A stretch of DNA of 64,000 nucleotides. It comes from Paradesertivirga mongoliensis (lineage in GTDB: Bacteria > Bacteroidota > Bacteroidia > Sphingobacteriales > Sphingobacteriaceae). Every line of letters begins with the position of its first letter. The stretch's first letter is position 1. Shown one piece after another: positions 16,940 to 24,572 of this stretch. The stretch lies in assembly GCF_024436395.1 (NCBI RefSeq), contig NZ_JAFMZO010000002.1:806001-870000 (forward strand). The letters are read 5' to 3'. The notes beneath the pieces were generated by a model. It was given only the letters and a program-made list of their open reading frames with translations, was not told where the DNA came from and made no database searches. Both the position numbers and the translations under genes were made by a program.

Positions 16940-18136
16940 TTGAGTTCAAGCACAGATACATCCTACTTAAATACAGATAAAAAACTAGTTGCGGGATTAA
17001 GCCCTGACCGCATTCGCTGGGCGGTGTCGCTCTTTTATTTCGGTCAAGGCATCAGCTTTGCTTCCTGGGCAAGTCGCATTCCGGATATTAAGCAGCACTT
17101 AAATCTTTCTGATGCCCTGTTGGGCAGCATTCTGCTTGCACTTCCGTTAGGACAGTTGTGCACCATGCCCATATCTGGCAGATTGGTTACCCGTTTTGGC
17201 AGCGGCAGGGTACTTACCATAGCAGCGCCATTATACGCTTTGGCACTCAGCAACCTAGCTTTATCAACCCAGGCATGGCATTTAAGTGTATTCTTGTTCC
17301 TGTTTGGAGTGATCGGCAACATGTGCAATATCGCTGTTAACACACAAGGTGTAGAGGCCGAAAAGCTATTTACCAAGCCTATCATGACCTCCTTTCATGG
17401 CGCCTGGAGCATCGCGGGATTTGCAGGAGCATTAATCGGGTTGTTAATGATAAATCTGAATATTCAGCCTTACCTGCATTTCTGGATAATCACCATCCTT
17501 ATCTGGTTTAACGTGGCGTTTAACTACAAATATCTGGCACCGGGAAATAACACGTCGAACACGAAAGTTAAATCGGGCTTCTTTATAAAACCGGAAGGAA
17601 CATTGCTGCAGCTGGGGATCATCGGTTTCTGCTGCATGGCAACAGAAGGGGCGATGTTCGATTGGAGCGGAGTGTATTTTGCAGACATTGTGCAGGCACC
17701 TGCTTCTTTAATCGCGTTAGGTTATGCATCGTTTATGATTATGATGGCTTTGGGGAGATTTGTTGGCGACACCATTATCTTGAAATTAGGACGAAAACGC
17801 ACCGTTCAATATAGCGGCATAATCATGTTTACAGGAATGTTTATCTCCGTATGTTTTCCCTATATCGTCCCTGCAACCATAGGGTTCATGCTGGTAGGTA
17901 TCGGAGTTTCGAGTATCGTGCCTACCGTTTACAGTGTTGCTGGCAAAAACAATAAAGTATCGCCAGGCATGGCGCTTACTATAGTTTCCAGTGTTAGTTA
18001 CTTCGGCTTTCTTATGGGGCCACCCTTAATCGGTTATATCTCCGAACTGTCGGACCTCCGTTATTCTTATGCAATTATCGGCTGCTTCGGACTATTGGTG
18101 AGTTTTCTCGCCACTAAGATCACTGCACTGGATTAA
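16940..18136 (+). CDS. MFS transporter (YbjJ-like)
   Basis: A 398-residue integral membrane protein with about 12 hydrophobic helices. The loop after helix 2 has the MFS signature, here G-R-L-V-T-R-F-G-S-G-R-V, and the opening segment SFASWASRIPDIKQHLNLSD is typical of YbjJ-type transporters. The only start consistent with the first helix is a TTG at 16940; no in-frame ATG occurs before about residue 75. Substrate unknown. It is a single gene, followed by the repeat-rich region. Confidence 0.85.
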   Translation: MSSSTDTSYLNTDKKLVAGLSPDRIRWAVSLFYFGQGISFASWASRIPDIKQHLNLSDALLGSILLALPLGQLCTMPISGRLVTRFGSGRVLTIAAPLYALALSNLALSTQAWHLSVFLFLFGVIGNMCNIAVNTQGVEAEKLFTKPIMTSFHGAWSIAGFAGALIGLLMINLNIQPYLHFWIITILIWFNVAFNYKYLAPGNNTSNTKVKSGFFIKPEGTLLQLGIIGFCCMATEGAMFDWSGVYFADIVQAPASLIALGYASFMIMMALGRFVGDTIILKLGRKRTVQYSGIIMFTGMFISVCFPYIVPATIGFMLVGIGVSSIVPTVYSVAGKNNKVSPGMALTIVSSVSYFGFLMGPPLIGYISELSDLRYSYAIIGCFGLLVSFLATKITALD

Positions 18137-18240
18137 ATCGAATCCTCTCCCCATTATTTGCCGCCTGGTTGCTTAGCCGGTTAGGGCGAAACAGTTGCGG
18201 GTCTCGCTTAATCATCGTTTCATAGGAGGAGGATTTAGGC

Positions 18241-18429
18241 TTACATCATCATAACGACCGCTTACACAGCCATAATGTCCGGTTACATTATCATAATGCG
18301 CATTTACACAGCCATAATGTCCAATTACGTTACCATAATGCTCGCTTACACGGCCATAATGTCTGGTTACAGTAACATAATGCGCATTTACACAGCCATA
18401 ATGTCCGATTACAACATCATAATGCCCAT
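18241..18429. repeat. Nine-unit 21-bp tandem repeat
   Basis: Nine consecutive 21-base units, consensus ttacannnncataatgnnnn. Units 2, 4, 6 and 8 share ttacacrgccataatgtc and alternate with more variable units (3 and 7 end gcgcat), so there is a 42-bp higher-order period. Because 21 is a multiple of three, all frames are periodic; one gives a heptad of the form Y-x-x-I-M-x-x. There are no unrelated spacers between the units, so it is not a CRISPR. Confidence 0.92.
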
Positions 18430-18720
18430 TACATTGACCCTTCCTGACCCTTCCTAAAAAAACCTGACAGATTTCGGGTTAAAAACTAGATTATGTTTAC
18501 AGGATCCTTTATCAATCCTGAATCAATTTTACTATTAATTTTTGTTTTACGGTGATGGCTTGACAAGATTTTTTTTATTCCTGTTTTGACTTGTCACCTG
18601 CTCTCCTCTTTCCTGAATTATAAGACAGATTCTTTCCCATTTACTGTTTTTTCCTGACAGTGATTATCTTATTCCTGAAATAGCTTGACAGAGCAGTTTC
18701 AGCCCGGAGAAAGGCTCCAC
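18430..18720. other. T-rich stretch with irregular TTCCTGA / TGACAG words
   Basis: No gene. The words ttcctga and tgacag recur irregularly (around 18465, 18580, 18610, 18650 and 18670) in T-rich sequence, giving the impression of a worn tandem array next to the 21-bp array. I see no promoter or gene in it. Confidence 0.4.
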
Positions 18721-19341
18721 GCCTTGGTTCGTGGGGACACGAACCAAGGCGTGGAGCCCTGCGGAACTCTACGGACAGTTAGTGATTGTAATAACACGAT
18801 CCTCTTTTCCGCTCATAGCCGCGGATTGGCCTAGTAACTTTATTCAAGTGGTTTATTGTTTTTAAGCGGCTTTCATGAGCTCCTCTGGTCGGTTTCCTTG
18901 ATGAAAAGTCACCAAAAATCAAGAACAAAAATATACTCAGCGGTATTTATTCAGGTTGTTTAATGTTTTCTAAGGCTTTCATGAGGGCTACGCCGTTTTG
19001 TTCATCCCACCGCTCGCGCTTCGGTTACTTGCTTCAATTTGTTGCTGTAAGTTTTCATGGGTCCTGTGGTTGCCTGCGAGACGTTAATACTGGAAGGGCC
19101 ACTACTTTACCTCAGTTGATAAAAGAACGACAATAACCTAATTCCGTCATTGCGAGGCTTTAGCAGTGGACCGTGCCCAGGAAGCCGTGGCAATCTCCTA
19201 CCGACAGAGACGTCCTTTTCGTTTCTATCGGCAGGAGATTTCTCCTATCGTCGAAATGACGAAGGGTGTGATGGTTTCGTTTTCATAGGTTCTGCGCGCT
19301 CTCCTTCTCCCCTATAACCCACATCGCCTCGGTAGCCTTCC
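18721..19341. repeat. Composite repeat 1: A-palindrome, B, R, D, end of gene g
   Basis: In order: a solo palindrome of element A (GCCTTGGTTCGTG, 4-base loop, CACGAACCAAGGC, 18721-18750); palindrome B (18751-18779, one arm mismatched); element R (about 18780-19110, recognised by ctcatagccgcggattggcc and cccaccgctcgcgcttcgg); element D (19117-19268, ends cgtcatt ... aatgacg); a short linker; and the last bases of a copy of gene g (19312-19341) cut off where element A copy 2 starts. R here has two related inserts of roughly 50 bp (about 18843-18892 and 18950-18996), both with gctttcatgag, absent from the copy at 21778. Confidence 0.75.
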
Positions 19342-19571
19342 TCGCCTTGGTTCGTGTCCACACGAACCAATTCAAGCTCCCCCGTAAATCCTTTAAAAAG
19401 GAAAATGAATTATCTAACCGTCATAGTACTTCGTCGAAGAATACTAATAACCTGAAAGGCTCAATGTAAGATTTCCGCCTTCATTCGAAGATGTTATATC
19501 CATGAACCGAAATAATAAGGTAATTAGGGGACGGCTATGGTGGTTCGTGGGGACACGAACCAAGGCGTGGG
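19341..19571. repeat. Element A, copy 2 (internally deleted)
   Basis: About 230 bp with the same inverted ends as copies 1 and 3. Compared with them it lacks about 45 bases between two gctcaat words, as expected from deletion between short direct repeats. It joins directly to the truncated copy of gene g on its left. Confidence 0.8.
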
Positions 19572-19699
19572 AGGAATTGGTGACTTCTCAAACCTAAACG
19601 CATAGTTAGCGTCATTGCTATCTGTCGTTCGACATACACTGCGGAACTGTCGAACAGTGGCAGGAAGAGAGGTACTGCTAAGTGCAATACCTCTCTGGC

Positions 19700-20470
19700 T
19701 TATTTTAAACTGCTTCTGGCATAAAAACTCATGGCTTTGTTTAAAAAAGCAGCGAATTCGGGTTGAGATTTACCTTCAATTGTAGTAAACCGTTCATCCT
19801 GTAAGTACAAATTCCCAAGGCCCTCATAAGCATCGGCTTGCTTATCTTCTAAGAATTGAGTTCCCCAAAACTTACGGATACTGTTGTAGTGCCTGGCAAT
19901 TTGTTCCTGAACCTCGTCACTTTCCGGGCTTTGTTCTCTGAGAGAAAATAGAGTTAGCCAAATTTCTCCGCTTTCTGCCTTTAACTCTTCGAAGCCATCT
20001 TTGCCTAAACTTCGTAAACTGTTTTCAGAGTGCTCAATTTGTTCTTGCCCATACTTTTCTATGGCTTCTTTTCTGTAAGTCTTTGCCTGTTCTTTTGGCA
20101 AGCCTTTGTATAATTCTTCGTGACTTAACATAGTGTTTCCTTTTAAATTTAAAATCGTTTTATCGATGGTCGCAAGTAAGGTAGTAATTCTGCTTCTACG
20201 AGCCGCAAGGGCTTCTTTATGACTTTCAAGCGCCTTGATCAAATTGAAAGAAGGATTATCAAGAATGTTTTTAATTTCCTGCAAAGGGAAATCCAATTCT
20301 TTGTAAAAGAGAATTTGCTGCAATCTTAATAATTCCTTCTCGCCGTATAACCGGTACCCAGCAGAAGTTCGGGTTTCCGGCTTAAGAAGTCCATTTTGGT
20401 CGTAAAGGTGGAGTGTGCGCACACTTACACCCGCCAGTTTTGCAAGTCGCTTTACCGAATAGCCTTTCAT
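19700..20470 (-). CDS. MerR-family regulator with TipAS ligand domain
   Basis: From the ATG at 20470 the protein has 256 residues and starts MKGYSVKRLAKLAGVS, the normal start of a MerR helix-turn-helix; an upstream ATG nine codons earlier is ruled out by the promoter overlapping it. HTH residues about 3-70, a coiled-coil dimerisation helix about 75-110, then a TipAS-type drug-binding domain with the RKEAIEKYG and KFWGTQFLED landmarks. Family members (TipA, Mta, SkgA) sense thiopeptides, drugs or redox stress and switch on by twisting DNA between over-spaced promoter elements. No obvious drug-efflux gene adjoins, so it may regulate only itself or distant genes. Confidence 0.9.
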   Translation of the reverse strand: MKGYSVKRLAKLAGVSVRTLHLYDQNGLLKPETRTSAGYRLYGEKELLRLQQILFYKELDFPLQEIKNILDNPSFNLIKALESHKEALAARRSRITTLLATIDKTILNLKGNTMLSHEELYKGLPKEQAKTYRKEAIEKYGQEQIEHSENSLRSLGKDGFEELKAESGEIWLTLFSLREQSPESDEVQEQIARHYNSIRKFWGTQFLEDKQADAYEGLGNLYLQDERFTTIEGKSQPEFAAFLNKAMSFYARSSLK

Positions 20471-20490
20471 GCCTACATCTTTTATAAATG

Positions 20491-20523
20491 CAAACATAGG
20501 CTATGACGTAAGGTAAGAGTCAA
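20491..20523 (-). promoter_or_regulatory. Over-spaced promoter and operator of the MerR gene
   Basis: On the minus strand TTG (20521-20523), a 22-base spacer and TATGTTTG (20491-20498). The spacer is longer than the usual 19-21, as expected for MerR-type activation, and it contains the imperfect dyad TGAC-N11-GTCA (20504-20522). The -7 box lies 20 bases before the ATG at 20470. Confidence 0.6.
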
Positions 20524-20746
20524 GTACTTTTTTAAAATAATTTTTAAACAGGCTTTTACAAGGCTCGGGGTTGGGATCTCTTTCGATTAAGAGACAAGAT
20601 TGCCGAGTGCTCAATCCAATATAAACACGTCAGTGCCGACTCGATCGGCAATCGTAAAGCCCTATACCCGAATGAAGCCTTAGGATTCCTGCCTGCGCAG
20701 GAATGACGACCGACATGATGGTTTCGTTTTCATGGGCTCTCTCCTC

Positions 20747-20968
20747 TTACTCCCCAATAACACACGTCGCCTCGGTAACCTTCTCCAGCTCTTCTAAAAA
20801 GTATAGCATATCTACGGGGCTGATGCTCTCGCGGTGGCTGTAACCGCTTAAGGCCTGATGGAGTACTTCTCTTAACAGGCTGCGGCATTCTGTAAGGCTC
20901 CAGGTTTGGAAGAGGTTTTGATGACCTACGAAATATGGCAACAGCGTGGGTATAGATGGCTTTAACAA
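20747..20968 (-). CDS. Small repeat-associated protein g, copy 1
   Basis: About 73 codons. From FQTWSL onward it is nearly identical to the copy at 24573-24851: the shared block includes ECRSLLREVLHQALSGYSH and MLYFLEELEKV. It looks helical and amphipathic with no signal or membrane segment. The N-terminal 18 residues differ from copy 2, so the true start or the integrity of this copy is uncertain. Downstream on its strand is the 3' end of element D (about 20683-20722). I recognise no family. Conservation of the block between two copies suggests either coding constraint or recent duplication. Confidence 0.5.
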   Translation of the reverse strand: MLKPSIPTLLPYFVGHQNLFQTWSLTECRSLLREVLHQALSGYSHRESISPVDMLYFLEELEKVTEATCVIGE

Positions 20969-21086
20969 AACAGTTTATGTTTGTGAAGACAGGACCAATG
21001 CCTGGAGTTAATCTGTCTCAATTGTCATTGTCGGACCATTTGATTTCTGTATATTGCAAATACAAAACTCTTATTAACCATATGTT

Positions 21087-21440
21087 ATGAAAATTAACCG
21101 CATCTTCTTCTCAACTGTTATTGTGGCTTGCATCGGAACTCTAGGTCAAGCTAAAGCACAATCAAACTTTAATCCTGAATACAAACTAGACCGCGTTGTT
21201 TATAACATTTCAGATGACAAAATCAGAGAAGTGCTTGAAAACGAAAAGGAGAAGACAGCATTTAAAAAAGCCCAATCATTGAACAAGCAAACCTTTAAAA
21301 AAGAAATAGAACGGATTGAAAGTTTGGTAAAACTTAAGGTAAATCCAAACTTCGATAAGAATCAAATCAAGTTTCAGGTCGATACTACATCAGTAAAGAA
21401 CCGGTTTTCAGTCGTGACCTTAATTGCAAAGAACGACTGA
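21087..21440 (+). CDS. Small secreted protein of unknown function
   Basis: A 117-residue protein with a clear Sec signal (MKINRIFFSTVIVACIGTLG, then cleavage after AKA-Q near residue 25). The mature part is lysine- and glutamate-rich and probably helical (residues 45-80), ending in a beta-like segment. No cysteine in the mature part and no family recognised. It stands alone between repeat elements and is more A+T-rich than the housekeeping genes, so it may be a recent acquisition. Confidence 0.55.
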   Translation: MKINRIFFSTVIVACIGTLGQAKAQSNFNPEYKLDRVVYNISDDKIREVLENEKEKTAFKKAQSLNKQTFKKEIERIESLVKLKVNPNFDKNQIKFQVDTTSVKNRFSVVTLIAKND

Positions 21441-21481
21441 AAGCTTGTTAGTTCATTGAGACACGAATAAAGGCGGATAAC

Positions 21482-22092
21482 CCTCGCCTTGGTTCGTGTC
21501 CCCACGAACCAATTCAAGCTCCCCCGTAAGCCTTTAAAAAGGAAATGAATTATCTAACCGTCATAGTACTTCGTCGAAGAATACTAATAACCTGAAGGCT
21601 CAATCTCATCCTGGTTGCATCCAGAAATAAATTTCACCCCGCTCAATGTAAGATTTCCGCTTTCATTCGAAGATTTTATATCCATGAACCGAAATTATAA
21701 AGTAATTAGGGATGGCTATGGTGGTTCGTGGGGACACGAACCAAGGCGGGGAGCCCTGCGGAACTCTACGGACAGTTAGTGATTGTAATAACACGATCCT
21801 CTTTTCCGCTCATAGCCGCGGATTGGCCTAGTAACTTTTCCTTGATGAAAAGTCACCAAAAATCAAGAACAAAAATATACTCAGCCGTATTTTTGTTCAT
21901 CCCACCGCTCGTGCTTCGGTTACTTGCTTTAAATTGTTGCTGTATGTTTTCATGGGTCATGCGGTTGCCTGCGAAGCGTTAATGCTAGATGTCAACGGGT
22001 TAACTTCAGTTTGATAAAAGAACGACCGCAACATAATTCCGTCATTGTGAGGCTTGGTAGGCCAGTGCGCAGGAAGCCGTGACAATCTCCTT
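21482..22092. repeat. Composite repeat 2: element A copy 3, B, R, truncated D
   Basis: Same order as composite 1: full element A (21482-21748), palindrome B (21749-21777), element R (about 21778-22000, without the two inserts of copy 1), and the first 80 bases of element D (22011-22092), which stops at caatctcc where a nested palindrome begins. A plus-strand frame of 84 codons across it is an artefact of the repeat. Confidence 0.78.
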
Positions 22093-22093
22093 T

Positions 22094-22206
22094 GCTAGCG
22101 CGAGCTTGTAGCTCGTGCTTTTGGCTTGATTTACCTAAACAAGGTACGAGCTACAAGCTCGCACCAGCACCGATCCGATAAACCGTTACTGGATGCTCGC
22201 GCTAGC
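22094..22206. repeat. Nested palindrome with two mutually exclusive stems
   Basis: Inner arms GCGAGCTTGTAGCTCGT (22100-22116) and ACGAGCTACAAGCTCGC (22146-22162) are perfect over 17 bases. Outer arms GCTAGCGCGAGC (22094-22105) and GCTCGCGCTAGC (22195-22206) are perfect over 12. The left arms overlap by six bases, so only one stem can form at a time. The sequence interrupts element D. REP-type elements are the likeliest explanation. Confidence 0.85.
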
Positions 22207-22255
22207 GGGGGGATTTACGACGACGGCTCCCTTATATTAATTCGACACTACTGTA

Positions 22256-22606
22256 CTACTTCCTGGGTCTGAATGCCGGAATTTGGTTTTTATCCATTAG
22301 CTCACAAGCCCAGTCATTTAGTTGTGTTATGAATGGAACTAAAAGGCTGCCCGATGCTGATAAGGAATACTCAACACGAGGAGGCACTTCCTGATAAACC
22401 TTCCGGCAGATTAGTTCATCGCGTTCCAATTCACGTAAGGCTTGAGTCAGCATTTTTGGAGACACGTTTACCAGATACCTTCGCATCTCTCCGTACCTGA
22501 TGGTGCCGCGACTTAAAAGCCATAGTATCCTGCCCTTATACTTCCCCCCGATCCGTTGAAACGCATAATCTACGGGACATTGAGCTGAAAGGGATTCTTT
22601 TTCCAT
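22256..22606 (-). CDS. HxlR-family transcriptional regulator
   Basis: A 116-residue winged-helix regulator. It has the family's early cysteine (Cys10 in SAQCPVDYAF), the IGGKYKGRILWLLSRG start of the helix-turn-helix and the diagnostic ISxKMLTQALRELERDEL (here VSPKMLTQALRELERDEL). HxlR proteins often sense electrophiles through the conserved cysteine and control a neighbouring oxidoreductase. It is transcribed away from a quinone-oxidoreductase-type gene, with the shared region holding an operator-like dyad, which fits that arrangement. Confidence 0.92.
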   Translation of the reverse strand: MEKESLSAQCPVDYAFQRIGGKYKGRILWLLSRGTIRYGEMRRYLVNVSPKMLTQALRELERDELICRKVYQEVPPRVEYSLSASGSLLVPFITQLNDWACELMDKNQIPAFRPRK

Positions 22607-22643
22607 ATTTTTTCTATCTGATAATCAACAATAGTATAGTTTT

Positions 22644-22702
22644 AGTATGTAGGTTTCCAAAAGGTGCATACTTGACTGATGTATACTGCAAGTATAAGTT
22701 TG
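22644..22702 (+). promoter_or_regulatory. Promoter of the oxidoreductase gene with an operator-like dyad
   Basis: TTG (22672-22674), a 20-base spacer and TAAGTTTG (22695-22702) fit the Bacteroidota promoter consensus. Just upstream the inverted words AGTATG (22644-22649) and CATACT (22667-22672) end at the -33 element, a position suited to an HxlR dimer that also controls its own divergent gene. Confidence 0.65.
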
Positions 22703-22722
22703 TTGAAAAAATAAAGCAAATC

Positions 22723-23679
22723 ATGAAAGCAATAATTCTAAATCAAACCGGAGGTGTCGAAAACCTCATAGTCAGCGAAGTGCCTGCACCAGAATTAAAG
22801 CCACAGGATGTTCTTGTGCGTGTGAAGGCAATCAGCATAAATCCCGTTGATGCTTATTTACGGGCCAACGAATCGGCCCATCCCCATTTTCTTCAAACCG
22901 GGCCTGACGAAAAGCCCATCATTCTTGGATGGGATATTTCCGGGGAGGTGAAAAGTGTGGGCAGCTCAGTAACTAATTTCAAGGAGGGAGACGAAGTTTT
23001 CGGAATGGTAAATTTTCCCGGTCACGGCAAAGCCTACGCAGAATACACATCCGCACCGGCTTCTCAACTAGCCAAAAAGCCTGTATCCGTGTCATTCGAA
23101 GAAGCGGCCGGAGCCACATTAGCGGCGCTCACGGCATATCAGTCGCTGGTAATTTATGCCCAAATTAAGGCAGGCGACAAAGTGCTTATTCACGCGGCCG
23201 CAGGCGGTGTAGGCCATTTCGCGGTACAGCTGGCGAAAGCCTTTGGAGCATATGTAATCGGCACTGCCTCATCCGCAAACAGAGATTTTGTGTTGTCTTT
23301 AGGCGCAGACGAGTTCATCGACTATCAAAATGAGAAATTCGAAGAAATCGTAACCGATGCCGATATTATTATCGACTCGCAATATGGAAATCATGTGGAG
23401 CGGTCTGTGCAGAGCCTTAAAAAGGGCGGACGCTTGATAAGCTTGCTAACACCTGTTTATGAAGAACTACAAACTGCACTTACAGAAAAGCATGCATTTT
23501 ATCATCAGCTTCTGGTTCAGTCGAATGGCGAGGATATGCAAGCATTAGCAGCCCTGATGGAGAGCGGAAAGCTAAAAACCCATGTTTCTAAAATAGTTGA
23601 GTTTGGGCAGATGGACGAAGCGCATCGTCAAATTGAAACCCGGACAACCCGTGGTAAAGTTATTGTAAAGGGGATTTAA
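22723..23679 (+). CDS. NADPH:quinone-oxidoreductase-type MDR protein
   Basis: About 318 residues from the ATG at 22723; a longer reading from 22672 would run through the promoter's -7 box and is rejected. It is a medium-chain dehydrogenase/reductase without catalytic zinc: GroES-like part with PVDAYLRANES and GWDISGEVKSVG, then the NADPH-binding Rossmann motif HAAAGGVGHFAVQLAKA. Typical reaction: NADPH-dependent reduction of quinones or enones, in the cytosol. Regulation by the divergent HxlR protein is likely, so it probably belongs to an electrophile- or quinone-stress response. Confidence 0.9.
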   Translation: MKAIILNQTGGVENLIVSEVPAPELKPQDVLVRVKAISINPVDAYLRANESAHPHFLQTGPDEKPIILGWDISGEVKSVGSSVTNFKEGDEVFGMVNFPGHGKAYAEYTSAPASQLAKKPVSVSFEEAAGATLAALTAYQSLVIYAQIKAGDKVLIHAAAGGVGHFAVQLAKAFGAYVIGTASSANRDFVLSLGADEFIDYQNEKFEEIVTDADIIIDSQYGNHVERSVQSLKKGGRLISLLTPVYEELQTALTEKHAFYHQLLVQSNGEDMQALAALMESGKLKTHVSKIVEFGQMDEAHRQIETRTTRGKVIVKGI

Positions 23680-23701
23680 CCGGTAATTGGAGTTAATATT
23701 G

Positions 23702-23738
23702 CTGTCCGTAGAGATCTTGCGCTTCGCTCTACGGACAG
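23702..23738. repeat. Palindrome B, perfect copy upstream of the RAYT remnant
   Basis: CTGTCCGTAGAG (23702-23713), a 13-base loop and CTCTACGGACAG (23727-23738): perfect 12-bp arms, the best-preserved copy of palindrome B. It lies 42 bases before the RAYT remnant; another copy follows that remnant at 24079-24105. It starts 22 bases after the oxidoreductase stop and may end that transcript. Confidence 0.85.
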
Positions 23739-23780
23739 TGTAGATTGTATAGAAGGCACAAGTACTTTGCGCTCTAGGCT

Positions 23781-24044
23781 GTGGCTGCATACTTGCGCCA
23801 AACTGAGGGGATCTTCAAGAAAGCAGGCGAGAAAAATAACCGGAACAATGAATACCAATTTTGGCAACAAGATAATCATCCGGTACAATGTGATACGAAT
23901 GATACATTGGATTCAAGGGTGAATTACCTTCATGAAAACCCGGTAAGAGCTGGTTTAGTAAGAAATGTGCAGGATTACGTCTATTCTTCTGCTATTGACT
24001 ACTATACTGAGGAGAAAGGATTGCTTGAGATGGATTTCGTGTAA
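23781..24044 (+). pseudogene. REP-associated tyrosine transposase (RAYT) C-terminal remnant
   Basis: The 87-codon frame, opening at a GTG, matches the end of IS200-like RAYT proteins: FKKAGEKNN, then EYQFWQQDNHPV, then YLHENPVRAGLVRNVQDY and VYSSAIDYY with the usual short acidic tail. RAYTs of this group are normally about 150-200 residues; the N-terminal part with the HUH metal site and the catalytic tyrosine is missing, so this is dead. Flanking palindromes of type B on both sides are what is known for RAYT genes, whose enzymes bind and cut REP sequences. An intact copy elsewhere could still mobilise the palindromes in this window. Confidence 0.85.
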
Positions 24045-24078
24045 GCGAGTCAGAGACTCTTTTTTATTTGTGAATCCG

Positions 24079-24560
24079 TAGAGCCCTGCGGAACTCTACG
24101 GACAGTGAGGATTGGTGATTTGTAATACACGATCTTCTTTCCGCTCATAGCCGCGGATTGGCCTAGTCCTTTTTTCTTGATAAAAAAGTACCAAAATACT
24201 TAGCGCAGCGATCTCATTTATGCCTTTTTACAACAATAGACTACACATAAATAAATCAAGAACACAACGAATGCTCAGCCGCCGTTCTGTTCTTCCCACC
24301 GCTCGTGCTTCGGATACTTGCTTTAAATTGTTGGTGTATGTTTTCATGGGTCCTGCGGTTGCCTGCGAAGCGTTCATATTAGATGCCTAACTGTTTTTTA
24401 ACTTAGTTTAATAAAAGAACGACAATAACATAATTCCCGTCATTGTGAGGCTAGGTTAGATTTGTGTGCTGGAGCCGTGACAATCTCCTCTCGACAGAGA
24501 CGTTCTGTTCGTTTTCATAGGTTGGAGATTTCTCCTATCGTCGAAATGACGTGTGGTATG
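24079..24560. repeat. Composite repeat 3: palindrome B, R, D
   Basis: Palindrome B (TCCGTAGAG ... CTCTACGGA, 24079-24105), element R (about 24106-24400, with an insert of its own around 24198-24254), and complete element D (24405-24555, with cgtcattgtgaggct at one end and cgtcgaaatgacg at the other). Gene g copy 2 follows directly. No element A is attached to this copy. Confidence 0.78.
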
Positions 24561-24572
24561 ATGGTTTCGTTT

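Noticed and set aside
18241-18429. CRISPR array
   Set aside because: Units follow one another without unique spacers and no cas genes are present.
18275-18457. 60-codon frame inside the 21-bp array
   Set aside because: A repeat with a unit divisible by three always gives an open frame if one unit is open; the heptad may be a by-product. It is mentioned as an option only in the findings.
21728-21982. 84-codon plus-strand frame
   Set aside because: It runs across element A's end, palindrome B and element R; the same repeat elsewhere has stops and inserts in this frame.
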